Part shown: piece by piece, positions 33,999 to 42,336 of the stretch | Position numbering within the stretch: position 1 is the stretch's first letter | Layout: each line of letters starts with the position of its first letter | NCBI GenBank assembly: GCA_946407705.1 | Contig: CAMJPC010000003.1 | Coordinates: forward strand, 62,001 to 126,000 | Reading direction: 5' to 3' | From: an uncultured Clostridia bacterium | Lineage (GTDB): Bacteria > Bacillota > Clostridia > Saccharofermentanales > Saccharofermentanaceae | Length of the DNA stretch: 64,000 nt | The notes under the pieces: model-generated | The model's database searches: none | Told to the model about the DNA's origin: nothing | The model's input: only the letters and a program-made list of their open reading frames with translations | Position numbers and translations under genes: made by a program

Positions 33999-35252
33999 GT
34001 GGTTTTGAGCAGAAAAACACTGATAGCGGCGTTTAAGATCGGTTATTGCGCAGGAATCGCTTTGATGACTGTGGGTTTTTCGATGCGCGATTCGAGGTCA
34101 AACCTGATCCGTGAAGCGACGATCGAAGCCGGAAGTCCCATCAGGATCGAAGACTTCTTCAGGAAAGCCCCCGAAGAAGCCGAATTCATTACATCCGTCT
34201 CTTCAATAGATACCAATGTTCCTGCAGTATACAAGCTCAAGCTCCATTACGACGTCGTTTTCAACGAGACAGTCACCTTGAAGATCGAGGATACGGTCTC
34301 CCCCACCGGCGAAGGCCTGACCAGGAACGTTCTTTCATACGACGACATCCCCGATGCTTCCGAAATGGTTACTAACGTTAATGATCTGAGCGGAATATCT
34401 TCAATAGAATACGTCTCCGAGCCCGATCTCTCAGCCAGCGGAAACGTGGATGCTCCCGTACGGATCACCGACAGTTACGGCAATTCCTCAATTGTCAACG
34501 CCAGATTCATAGTTACAAAGGACACTTCCGCTCCCGTCATACACGGGATCACTGACATAAAGATCAAAAAGGGCGAAAAGCCTGATCTGTCAAAGGGCAT
34601 TTATGCCACGGATGATCTTTCAAAGAATGTCCCCGTCAGGATCGATGCGAGCAAGTTAAATATCGAGGTTCCCGGCAAATACAAGATAACCTACACTGCT
34701 GAAGATGATGCAGGCAACGTCACGACAGCCATTTCGACCGTAACGGTAAAGAAAAAAGAAGAGAAAAAGAACGGTAAGGATCAGAAAAAGTCTACTCCGA
34801 AGCCCAAAAAGAAGACCACCGATTACGGCGAGGCAGATAAACTTGCTGAAAAACTCGTTAAGAAACTCAAAAAGGGCAGCAAAGTTGAGACCGCAAGGGC
34901 CATATTCAAATGGGTGCACAAAAACATCCACTATGTTCAGGACGGTTCTAAAGCGACGGGCAAAAAGGCTGCTTATAAGGGCCTTACCAAGCACAGCGGC
35001 AATTGCAGAGTATATGCCTATACCTGCCAGCTTCTCCTGAAAAAAGCCGGCATAAAAAACATGATAGTCAAACGTTATCCTGTCACTACCAGACACTACT
35101 GGAACCTTGTCTATCTGAACGGCGGATGGTATCACTGCGATGCTACACCATTCAGAAATCATCCGAAGATCTATTTCATGCTTACGGACAGCCAGCTGGA
35201 TAAGCACCATCAGTTCAAAAAGGATAAATATCCGGCGCGCGCAACAAAATAA
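33999..35252 (+). CDS. Transglutaminase-like domain protein with Ig-like repeats
   Basis: 417 residues from a GTG preceded by AAGGG; a TTG two codons later is possible. An N-terminal hydrophobic stretch (FKIGYCAGIALMTVGF) acts as signal/anchor. Two Ig-like/DUF5011-type beta domains follow (~120-250: PVRITDSYGNSS, DDLSKNVPVRIDASKLNIEVPGKYKITYTAEDDAGN). A Lys-rich linker (~255-280) leads to a transglutaminase-core domain (~285-400) with the Cys-His-Asp set: SGNCRVYAYTC, TRHYWNLVYLNGGWYHCDATP. It is a surface protein that may cleave or crosslink peptides. It heads a three-gene run ending at 36153. Confidence 0.85.
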   Translation: MVLSRKTLIAAFKIGYCAGIALMTVGFSMRDSRSNLIREATIEAGSPIRIEDFFRKAPEEAEFITSVSSIDTNVPAVYKLKLHYDVVFNETVTLKIEDTVSPTGEGLTRNVLSYDDIPDASEMVTNVNDLSGISSIEYVSEPDLSASGNVDAPVRITDSYGNSSIVNARFIVTKDTSAPVIHGITDIKIKKGEKPDLSKGIYATDDLSKNVPVRIDASKLNIEVPGKYKITYTAEDDAGNVTTAISTVTVKKKEEKKNGKDQKKSTPKPKKKTTDYGEADKLAEKLVKKLKKGSKVETARAIFKWVHKNIHYVQDGSKATGKKAAYKGLTKHSGNCRVYAYTCQLLLKKAGIKNMIVKRYPVTTRHYWNLVYLNGGWYHCDATPFRNHPKIYFMLTDSQLDKHHQFKKDKYPARATK

Positions 35253-35263
35253 GGGAGATCAAC

Positions 35264-35827
35264 ATGAAAAAAACAGTACCTGCAGCAATTATCTTATGCT
35301 TTGCGTTGATGCTCACATCCTGTGCGGCTAACGACACTGCACCTGAGCTCGTATCAGGCGGTCAGACAAAAGTCGCCGCCGGGAAAAATGCATCAGGAGG
35401 CGGTCAGAATAACGCATCAGACGAATACGGCATCACTTTCAACGGCGTTAAGCTCACTTTAGACGCTGAGGTCAATCCGTTAGTCAAGGCGCTCGGGAAA
35501 GAATATGTGTATACCAAAAACTTCTCATGCGCATACATAGGTGCCGACACCACCTACGATTACAAGTCCCTGATCATCTATGCCCAGCAAAAGGACGGAA
35601 AAGAAGTAATCAACACGATCGAGGTAAGGGATGACAAGGCAGATTGCTTCGGAATAAAGATCGGCCAAACTTTCGATGATGTAAAAAAATCATTGGGAGA
35701 ACCCGTTGCAACTGAAGGATATGGCATAATATACCGTAAGGACGGCCAGGAGCTCCAATTCATTTCAGACGGCTCCGGTAAGATCATCTTCATTCTTTAT
35801 ACGCACGATACTTCTGAGGCAAACTGA
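35264..35827 (+). CDS. Small lipoprotein, unknown
   Basis: 187 residues with a lipoprotein signal ending LTSC (Cys20). A Gly/Asn-rich spacer follows. The folded part (from ~55) has ITFNGVKLTLDAEVNPLVKALGKEY, IIYAQQKDGKEVINTIEVRDDKADCFGIKIGQTFDDVKKSLGEP, then a C-terminal beta strand. This resembles the small lipoproteins that carry a BamE/SmpA-like tandem fold (GIKIGQTFDDVKKSLG), but the match is only suggestive. It is 11 bases after the transglutaminase-like gene and probably acts beside it on the surface. Confidence 0.62.
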   Translation: MKKTVPAAIILCFALMLTSCAANDTAPELVSGGQTKVAAGKNASGGGQNNASDEYGITFNGVKLTLDAEVNPLVKALGKEYVYTKNFSCAYIGADTTYDYKSLIIYAQQKDGKEVINTIEVRDDKADCFGIKIGQTFDDVKKSLGEPVATEGYGIIYRKDGQELQFISDGSGKIIFILYTHDTSEAN

Positions 35828-35832
35828 TCAGT

Positions 35833-36153
35833 ATGGAATACGGTTACGCCATCTTAATGTTCGCTTTTGCCGTTTTGATGTGGATCTACGCGCTATGCCT
35901 GAGGTCCGGTGACTACGGTCTCGTCTTGCGCGGCCATGCGACCTCCCCCAAGGACAAAAAAGCATATGCGAGATATGTCGGAAAGCTCGTTGCCCTTGTT
36001 GCGATAGCGCCCTTCTTAAGCGCGCTTGTCTCCCTGATCGGCCCGTTCAGCATCATGATCCTGGTAGCCGTTGCAGTCCTTATCATCGGAATAGTCGCCT
36101 TCCTCATAATCGGCATCAAATGCTTTGATGACGGTCAGAATGACGAAGAATGA
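35833..36153 (+). CDS. Small three-helix membrane protein
   Basis: 106 residues with hydrophobic segments at ~4-22, ~50-70 and ~74-95 and a charged loop (GHATSPKDKKAYARYVG) between the first two. No family is recognised with certainty; it is reminiscent of DUF3784-type proteins. It starts 5 bases after the lipoprotein stop and ends the operon before a strong terminator. Confidence 0.6.
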   Translation: MEYGYAILMFAFAVLMWIYALCLRSGDYGLVLRGHATSPKDKKAYARYVGKLVALVAIAPFLSALVSLIGPFSIMILVAVAVLIIGIVAFLIIGIKCFDDGQNDEE

Positions 36154-36185
36154 TCCAAATGTAACAATGTTACAAAGACCATAAT

Positions 36186-36218
36186 AAAACGGCTTCCCAA
36201 TCTCGGAAAGCCGTTTTT
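36186..36218. terminator. Bidirectional terminator
   Basis: AAAACGGCTTCC and GGAAAGCCGTTTTT pair with one bulge and have T-runs on both strands. It serves the plus gene ending at 36153 and the minus gene ending at 36243. Confidence 0.85.
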
Positions 36219-36242
36219 CATTGTCATTTAATCAACAACGGA

Positions 36243-37163
36243 TCAAGTCTCGATCGGTGTTGTCGTATCTTCAAGCGCAGGCTGCGGGTGCTTGAATTCC
36301 TGGGATGACGTTCTGCCCGTCACCGGATCCAGCAGAGTAAAGAACCTTACTCTCGTAGTAGTCAGAAGATATGAGTAGTAGACCTTGTAAAGGCTGCCGC
36401 TCTCCTTATCCCACAGGATCAGCATGTAGCTGCCGTCCCAGTTGTACTCGACATTATAAAGAAGATCGACCTTACCGCGGTTCTCCTTTTTCTTGTCGCC
36501 GGGAAGATAACTGGTGTACTTGGCGGTATTATCCTCATAGATCTCAAGGCGCTCATCTTCCGTATTTGCAACCTTCTTGTTGTTTGTTCCGTAGAAGACC
36601 CACTCACCGTAAAGTTCGGTGTCTCTGGACTTGGGCGCTGAATCTATGCTGTTGTTGAAGAAATCGAAATACTGGCCTTCCGGTGCATAAGGAAGTCCGG
36701 TTATCCTCAGCTTATGGCCGTCAACCTTGCACTCAAGCTTATTAAACTGTGTTTCGCCGCTTGACTTAAGGTCAACGTCACAGGCACGCTCGTCCTTGTC
36801 CTTAGCTGAATAAGTGGTCCTGATCTCAAGAGTCGGGTCAACCTCTGCACCCGCCTTTTTCCTGAGTTCTCTGTATACGAAAGAACCATCCGCCTTGAAT
36901 TCAAGGATTCCACCGGGATACGCATTATAAGATGCACCGATCCAAACTCCGACAAGGCTTTCGCTGGGAGTCTTGGCTTCAGTAGTAGTCGGACTGGTTT
37001 CAGAAGTCGACTTAGTGGTGGATTTAGTCGTGAGCTCAGTCGTGACAACAGTCGATTCGGTAGTCATTGCTGTAGCACGCGGCGGTATTATCTTATCGCA
37101 CGCGGTGGCCGTCACAGTCATGGCAATTACCATAAATCCGGCAGCTATCCTCAGTTTCTTCAT
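36243..37163 (-). CDS. Lipoprotein with Thr-rich linker, unknown
   Basis: 306 residues. A signal peptide ends in TATAC (Cys22). A Thr/Ser-rich linker (~33-67, TTESTVVTTELTTKSTTKST) likely spans the wall. The folded domain begins LVGVWIGASYNAYPGGILEFKADGSFVYREL and includes a second similar block, LYGEWVFYGTNNKK...LEIYEDNTAKYTSYL. Two G-x-W-...-F-DG/YEDN-type repeats suggest lipocalin-like (DUF4923/DUF5640-type) beta units. Function is unknown. Confidence 0.6.
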   Translation of the reverse strand: MKKLRIAAGFMVIAMTVTATACDKIIPPRATAMTTESTVVTTELTTKSTTKSTSETSPTTTEAKTPSESLVGVWIGASYNAYPGGILEFKADGSFVYRELRKKAGAEVDPTLEIRTTYSAKDKDERACDVDLKSSGETQFNKLECKVDGHKLRITGLPYAPEGQYFDFFNNSIDSAPKSRDTELYGEWVFYGTNNKKVANTEDERLEIYEDNTAKYTSYLPGDKKKENRGKVDLLYNVEYNWDGSYMLILWDKESGSLYKVYYSYLLTTTRVRFFTLLDPVTGRTSSQEFKHPQPALEDTTTPIET

Positions 37164-37280
37164 CGGCTCTCCTCCAGTTGAGTCTTATAGTTAATAAAAA
37201 TATTAACAACTAAGCATTTATACACAGTAATCAAAGATATGTCAATTACAAAGAAGTTAAAAATGCCTGATAATCAAATG

Positions 37281-37305
37281 AAAGGCGCCCACGAGGGGCG
37301 CCTTT
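37281..37305 (-). terminator. Terminator of the first ectodomain gene
   Basis: AAAGGCGCCC ACGAG GGGCGCCTTT is a perfect 10-bp stem with a 5-base loop, 23 bases past the stop of the gene at 37328. Its sequence is closely related to the terminator at 45418-45444 behind the paralogous gene. Confidence 0.88.
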
Positions 37306-37327
37306 ACGGGGTTTCTTAAGATTAAGC

Positions 37328-39007
37328 TTAAGCTGCTTCACCTGCTGTTGTTTCAGGTGTTTCAGAAGCTTCGGTTTCCTTGGGCTGGTTCTCATTAGCA
37401 CCGCTCTTGGATGAATCGATCTTATCAGAAACGTTATATCTGTCAGCGTTCTTGGTGATAAGGGTATCCTTAAGCTTGTCCATATTCTGGTATCCGTAAT
37501 ATGTCCAGCTCTTATAACCTGCACCGTTGAATCTGATGGTAGCGTTGGTCATTGCCTTCATCTTGGTAAGATCGATATCGCTTGTACCATCGTCCTTAAT
37601 GGTAATGTTTGTAAGCTGGCAAACAGAGTAGAATACGTTGTCTGCAGAATACTTCTTGTTATTGTAGGTCTGTGTGTGATGAACGACATTACGATAAACA
37701 ATGAAAATGCAGTTATTCGTAGAGCTGTTCGAAGAAGACTTGTTGCTAAGGAAATAGTAGCCGATGTAAGTGGAGCTTACGAGGGTCTGGTCAGAAGCAG
37801 TGATGCTCTTTGAAAGTCTTGCCTTAGCTGTCTCATCAGCCTGAGCGAGGATCTTGGTCATAAGATCAGAAGGGATCTCGCTGTCGTTCATGATGTACTG
37901 TGAAAGACCTGATACAGTGATCGTCTTTGATTCAGCTGAAGGGATTACTCCGTACTTCTCGAGGAGATATTCCTTAACATCGCTGCCGCGGCTGGTCGTG
38001 ATGGTGATGGTGTCGCCATTCTTGAGCTTGCTGTTGTTATCGAGACGGAAACGCAGACCATAAGGATTCTCTCCGGCCTTAACAGTAGCTGATGCATAAG
38101 GAGCAACGCCTCTGTACTCGACCTCAACGCCCTCGAAAATATCAACTACCTTAGCGGTCTCAAGACCCTTAACGGTATCGGTGAGCTTTGTCTCTGTGAT
38201 CTCAACCTTGAAGTAAGTGGTAAGAGCCATGATGAGGCTGTCTCTCCATTCGAACTCAACCTTGTCACCGTTTGAGAGGTTCTCAGCAACGGTACGGCCG
38301 TTTCTTGCATAGGTCTTGAGAACCTTCTCAAATGCCTCAGCCGGCTTATAATCACCGTAAAGGAGCTTACCTTCTCTTGTAAATCTGAGAGACTTCTCAT
38401 ACTTCTCATTGAACTTATCGTAATCGAAGTGGAATGTTGCCTTACCGACTGTCTCATAACCGGTGTACTCGAAAGAAGCGAACTCATTGAGATCGACCTT
38501 TATGTCACGGTTGACCAGGAATGCAACAACTGCGATGACAACGATCATGACAACAAGGAAAGCAGAACCGCCGATGATAACGGGCAGGAGCCACTTATTC
38601 TTCTTCTGGGGTGCTGCAGGAGCAGCGGGTGCGGGTGCGCCGGCTGGAGCCATGGGAGCAACAGGTGCACCAACGGGTGCCATGGGTGCTGCTACAGGTG
38701 CCGCTACGGGAACGGCCTCAGCAACAGGTGCTACGGGAGCCGCCTCTATGGGTGCTGCTACGGGAGCGGCCTCAGCAACGGGTGCTGAAGGAGCCGCCTC
38801 TACGGGTGCTGCTACGGGTGTTGCTTCTGCAACAGGTGCTGCAGGAGCTGCCTCTACGGGTGCTGCTGCGGGTGCTGCTTCAGCAACAGGTGCAGCGGGA
38901 GCTGCTTCTACGGGTGCTGCTGCAGGCTCATTAACAACGGGCTTACCGCAGTTTCCGCAGAATGTAGCATTATCAGCTAATTGTGAACCACATTCTTTAC
39001 AAAACAT
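37328..39007 (-). CDS. Zinc-ribbon, Ala/Pro-repeat, single-pass protein with family ectodomain
   Basis: 559 residues. A zinc ribbon (CKEC...CGNC, residues 3-20) is followed by an Ala/Pro/Val/Glu repeat (28-~132). One membrane helix (~139-166) leads to a ~390-residue domain shared with the genes at 42337 and 45454: FEYTGYETVGKATFHFDYDKF, ENLSNGDKVEFEW, AKVVDIFEGVEVEYRGVAPYA, NPYGLRFRLDN, NGDTITITTS, YGVIPSAESKTITVSGLSQYI, GYYFLSNK, VVHHT and WTYYGYQNMDKLKD. No signal is cleaved; orientation is presumably ribbon-in, domain-out. A YvbJ-like zinc-ribbon surface protein is the nearest analogy. Function unknown. Confidence 0.8.
   Translation of the reverse strand: MFCKECGSQLADNATFCGNCGKPVVNEPAAAPVEAAPAAPVAEAAPAAAPVEAAPAAPVAEATPVAAPVEAAPSAPVAEAAPVAAPIEAAPVAPVAEAVPVAAPVAAPMAPVGAPVAPMAPAGAPAPAAPAAPQKKNKWLLPVIIGGSAFLVVMIVVIAVVAFLVNRDIKVDLNEFASFEYTGYETVGKATFHFDYDKFNEKYEKSLRFTREGKLLYGDYKPAEAFEKVLKTYARNGRTVAENLSNGDKVEFEWRDSLIMALTTYFKVEITETKLTDTVKGLETAKVVDIFEGVEVEYRGVAPYASATVKAGENPYGLRFRLDNNSKLKNGDTITITTSRGSDVKEYLLEKYGVIPSAESKTITVSGLSQYIMNDSEIPSDLMTKILAQADETAKARLSKSITASDQTLVSSTYIGYYFLSNKSSSNSSTNNCIFIVYRNVVHHTQTYNNKKYSADNVFYSVCQLTNITIKDDGTSDIDLTKMKAMTNATIRFNGAGYKSWTYYGYQNMDKLKDTLITKNADRYNVSDKIDSSKSGANENQPKETEASETPETTAGEAA
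38711..38926 (-). repeat. 54-bp tandem repeat (4 copies) inside the Ala/Pro linker
   Basis: Four consecutive 18-residue units of the form P(A/V)AAP(V/I)EAAP(A/S/V)APVAEA(A/T/V), residues 28-99, correspond to a 54-bp minisatellite. Further degenerate Pro/Ala motifs continue to ~132. Copy number is probably variable between strains. Confidence 0.8.
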
Positions 39008-39169
39008 GTATTCAATCCCTCCATTCTAAAAATCAATATATCTTTAATAAACTAAAATAAAGTCGGTGTCAAGGAAAAACAGGCATTACCTCTTCCATTG
39101 GCTCATATTAATATGGCATACAGTTATCCTGAACGCTTTGAACCAAAAGTACTAAAGTCGAATATGGAA

Positions 39170-40207
39170 TTAAGAATCAAGATCTATCCACAGAGCAGGG
39201 CGAACACCCAACCGGATGTGATAATGAACTCCATAACCATATGTGTTTATCCTGCCAAAATGATCAACATAAGAAGCTAAGCTGGGGTTGAAACCCGGAG
39301 TTCTTAGCCACCACCAATAACCATTTGATCTGGATTCTTTATCAGGGAATAAACTCTCTGCCTCACTTATGCTCAAAAGGAATACTTTGTCGATGGTGGA
39401 TTTACCGCCTGATGTCCGGTGTTCAAGGTTGTTTTCATTAAGCAGATCGATACTGATGATCTTTGATTTTTCAACCGAGGAAAAATGATCATTTATAAAA
39501 TCCTCATTAAGCCACTTACGAATAGTACTGTCTTTCCATGTTATGCTACCGCCGGGCTGATGGTAAGGCATATCACATATGTTTCTGTTGCAAATAAGAA
39601 GTGCCTTTTGTCCTTGAGTTTTAAGCACTTTCCATGATATAAAGGAATTGCTGTTTAAATGTCCAAAACTAATTTCATCTCCAATTTGAAGTCTGTTGTG
39701 AACAGTTTTTCTCTCTTCAAAGGATTCATTCTGAACACTAGTATCCTTAACATCTGAATTTGAAGGCTTTGAATCTGATGGTCCGGATGAATAGCCAGGC
39801 TTTTTCGAATTATCCCAGCCGATCATTTCATCAAAGCAGCATATCAATTGATCAGCTTTTCTTTCGGAAAGGTCTGCATCTTCAGTGATGATTTTCTTAA
39901 CTTTGCGATAGAAGAATTCGTCAGGTATGCCGCCATTGTTTAACTGTGATTTATAAGTCTTTCCCAATCCGACATGATATACGTACTCCAAAATATGCGA
40001 AAAAGATTCAGATTCCGGAATCAGATCATTCAAGGCGGACGTAATGCACCTTGAATCGTCAAGAACAATTTCATATCCGAAATCATCATAGATCTTTCGG
40101 AGTGCCTTGCCGATATCCGTAACAGGTGTTGTACGTTCCTGAGAAACACCACAATACAAACATGTATTTACATCAGCGTTATCTTTGCCACATCTCCAGC
40201 ACTTCAT
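39170..40207 (-). CDS. DDFG/DEMIGW zinc-ribbon module fused to DUF6273-like domain
   Basis: 345 residues. Residues 1-131 are the shared module: zinc ribbon CWRC...CLYC (3-19), PVTDIGKALRKIYDDFG, CITSALNDLIPESE, YVYHVGLGKTYKSQL, then SERKADQLICCFDEMIGW. A Ser/Pro/Lys linker (~132-170) leads to a DUF6273-like C-terminal domain (FGHLNSNSFISWKVLKTQGQKALLICNRNI, TIRKWLNEDFINDHF, VFLLSISEAESLF, WWWLRTPG, LGVRPALWIDL). DUF6273 domains in other proteins are usually extracellular or surface linked, but no membrane helix is visible here. It is the last gene of four sharing the module. Unknown function. Confidence 0.78.
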   Translation of the reverse strand: MKCWRCGKDNADVNTCLYCGVSQERTTPVTDIGKALRKIYDDFGYEIVLDDSRCITSALNDLIPESESFSHILEYVYHVGLGKTYKSQLNNGGIPDEFFYRKVKKIITEDADLSERKADQLICCFDEMIGWDNSKKPGYSSGPSDSKPSNSDVKDTSVQNESFEERKTVHNRLQIGDEISFGHLNSNSFISWKVLKTQGQKALLICNRNICDMPYHQPGGSITWKDSTIRKWLNEDFINDHFSSVEKSKIISIDLLNENNLEHRTSGGKSTIDKVFLLSISEAESLFPDKESRSNGYWWWLRTPGFNPSLASYVDHFGRINTYGYGVHYHIRLGVRPALWIDLDS

Positions 40208-40252
40208 GTTATTTCCTCATTTCAAAAACACTCTTCATCATCCGTGATTTCT

Positions 40253-42316
40253 TTAACTCTTTGTTTTATTACATCCAAACAGTTTCAATACCGGCTTAGT
40301 GATGAGTTTTAGCAATATCGCGCCGCCAATTCCAAGTAATAGTACTTCAAGCTCAAATATAGGAACACTTCCAATATAATATATTGGAGAATATGAGATA
40401 CGAGTAAGACTAAACGAGGAGTCATACGAGTATGTTTCGAAAGCAAAATTGCTGAACACTTCAACAAACAAGCCATGAATCAAGAAGAATTCCAAAGCAA
40501 TCTTTCCCATAAAGCTTAATGCCGTGTTTCCAATCTTGACTTTCAAGTTGACCATTATGAACATTAAAGCGAATACCAACGAACACAACATCTGTGATAA
40601 AAGCGTAATCCATCTCTTACCGACCATAGGCAAGAAGTATTGAGAAATATAATCACTAGCATACAGTTGATTATGTTCTTCATATCTGATTCCCCAACGA
40701 TTCACGGGATAGTAAGAGAAGTTTTTAATGCAGAACCATGTCAACCAGGCAACAAAAGGCAACATTACAATTCCGATTAACATATATATGATGTAATACC
40801 TTTTTAAATGATCCGTTATATTCTTTTCATGTCTTGCGAAAACAATGCCTATCCAGAACATGTGAACAGCGTTGTACCACCATTCTCCTTCCAGCCACCA
40901 ATTATAGTGACGCAAACCTGTACCAATCAGAGTATAGATAAACACAATTGCAATCAATTTCACCAATGCCAGTTTCTTATTCTCGGTGAATCTGAAACAA
41001 AGATAAAAAACAATATAGAACAATACAATAATTATTGGATACCAAGCATACACGTTAGCCAGCTTGCTGCTGATAAAATAATTCAAGATCGTAAACAAAT
41101 CCATTTTCTCACCGGCAACCAGTCTGACTGGAATGAAGAGCCAACCGGAAATGACTGTAACCAGCGAGATCGGCATAATACTTTGTAAAAAGAATCCCTT
41201 AAAGGATCCATTATTTGCTACGTAATTCCTGTAAAGACATAGTCCGGCAAAGAAAAAGAACACCGCATAGATCAGATAGCCCATATTGACAAACGGATCG
41301 ATTCCGGAAACCGTATATATATCTTCAAATTTCAAAGCGGCATGATGTAAAAACAGGCATATCACTAGCAAGCCCATTTGATTATTCATCTGTCCATCAG
41401 ACAAGAACTCCTCATTGAACTTCCTGCTGCCGTACCATTTCGATCCGATGAAAGTCAATGCAGCAAGATAAAAATATGTCAGATATACAAGTTTATTTGT
41501 ATTACCTGTAAACATAGCAATCAGAATTAAAACCACTGAGATCTCGCCAACAACAATTACCGGTCTAAGCCTTTTCCTTAGACTCTTTGTTTTCAAAGCG
41601 GGCTCAGCATCTGACGCTTTAGCCGTTTCAGATTTGGCATCGGATGTTTTAGGTATCTCAGGCTCGGTGCCAGCTGAATCAGAAACTGCCTTTTCAGCGA
41701 CAGATGCATCAGTTATTCCAGATTCAGAAGATGTCAGAGGAGAAAGGAGCCCTTTCTCTTTAAGCGCTTCTTCGTATGTCATTGATCTAATCTGTTTCGG
41801 CTCGTAAAACTCAGACTGTTCGTCGGCTTCAGAAACTGTCTCTGAAACGGTTTCAGTTTGAACATTTTGCTCTGCCTTATGATCAGGGACCGTGCCAGCA
41901 GTCGTTTCCTGAGAATTATTCCAGCCGATCATTTCATCAAATAAATGAATGAGTTGAGTTGCCTTACTCTCAGAAAGGCCGGCATCCTCAATGATAACCT
42001 TTTCAACGCGCTTATAAAACTCTTCATTAGCAGCACCATGGTTCTGAAGCTGATTATTATATATTGTCCCGATGCCAACGCGGTAAACGAGTTCAATGCT
42101 GAGACATAAGACATCGGAATCAGGTATAAAATCACTGATTGCAGCGGTTATGATCCTTGAGTCTCCGAAAACCTTTTCCGCACCAAAATCATCAAATATC
42201 TTTCTGAGAGCTTTGCCGGTATCGGTTACAGGTTCAACTCTTTTTTGAGAGGTGCCGCAGAACAGGCATTTTTCATTATTCTCGTTATTGTCCTTACCAC
42301 ATCTCCAACACTTCAT
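40253..42316 (-). CDS. DDFG/DEMIGW zinc-ribbon module fused to acyltransferase-3-like membrane domain
   Basis: 687 residues. The shared module occupies ~1-132 (CWRC...CLFC; TGKALRKIFDDFGAEKVFGDSRII; FDEMIGW). A long Glu/Ser/Thr-rich linker (~133-245) follows. The rest has about ten membrane helices resembling acyltransferase family 3 (OafA/WecH-like): LFLHHAALKFE with an early His, FFFFAGLCLYRNYV, WLEGEWWYNAVHMFW and FFLIHGLFVEVF. Such enzymes O-acylate sugars or peptidoglycan at the membrane. The cytosolic module would precede the first helix. Base composition is AT-richer than the flanks. Confidence 0.75.
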   Translation of the reverse strand: MKCWRCGKDNNENNEKCLFCGTSQKRVEPVTDTGKALRKIFDDFGAEKVFGDSRIITAAISDFIPDSDVLCLSIELVYRVGIGTIYNNQLQNHGAANEEFYKRVEKVIIEDAGLSESKATQLIHLFDEMIGWNNSQETTAGTVPDHKAEQNVQTETVSETVSEADEQSEFYEPKQIRSMTYEEALKEKGLLSPLTSSESGITDASVAEKAVSDSAGTEPEIPKTSDAKSETAKASDAEPALKTKSLRKRLRPVIVVGEISVVLILIAMFTGNTNKLVYLTYFYLAALTFIGSKWYGSRKFNEEFLSDGQMNNQMGLLVICLFLHHAALKFEDIYTVSGIDPFVNMGYLIYAVFFFFAGLCLYRNYVANNGSFKGFFLQSIMPISLVTVISGWLFIPVRLVAGEKMDLFTILNYFISSKLANVYAWYPIIIVLFYIVFYLCFRFTENKKLALVKLIAIVFIYTLIGTGLRHYNWWLEGEWWYNAVHMFWIGIVFARHEKNITDHLKRYYIIYMLIGIVMLPFVAWLTWFCIKNFSYYPVNRWGIRYEEHNQLYASDYISQYFLPMVGKRWITLLSQMLCSLVFALMFIMVNLKVKIGNTALSFMGKIALEFFLIHGLFVEVFSNFAFETYSYDSSFSLTRISYSPIYYIGSVPIFELEVLLLGIGGAILLKLITKPVLKLFGCNKTKS

Positions 42317-42336
42317 AGCTTCCCCTCCAAATCAAA

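Noticed and set aside
38463..39029. 188-residue Ala/Gly/Thr-rich ORF on the plus strand
   Set aside because: It is the antisense shadow of the Ala/Pro repeat of the minus-strand zinc-ribbon gene; composition follows the repeat and there is no ribosome site.
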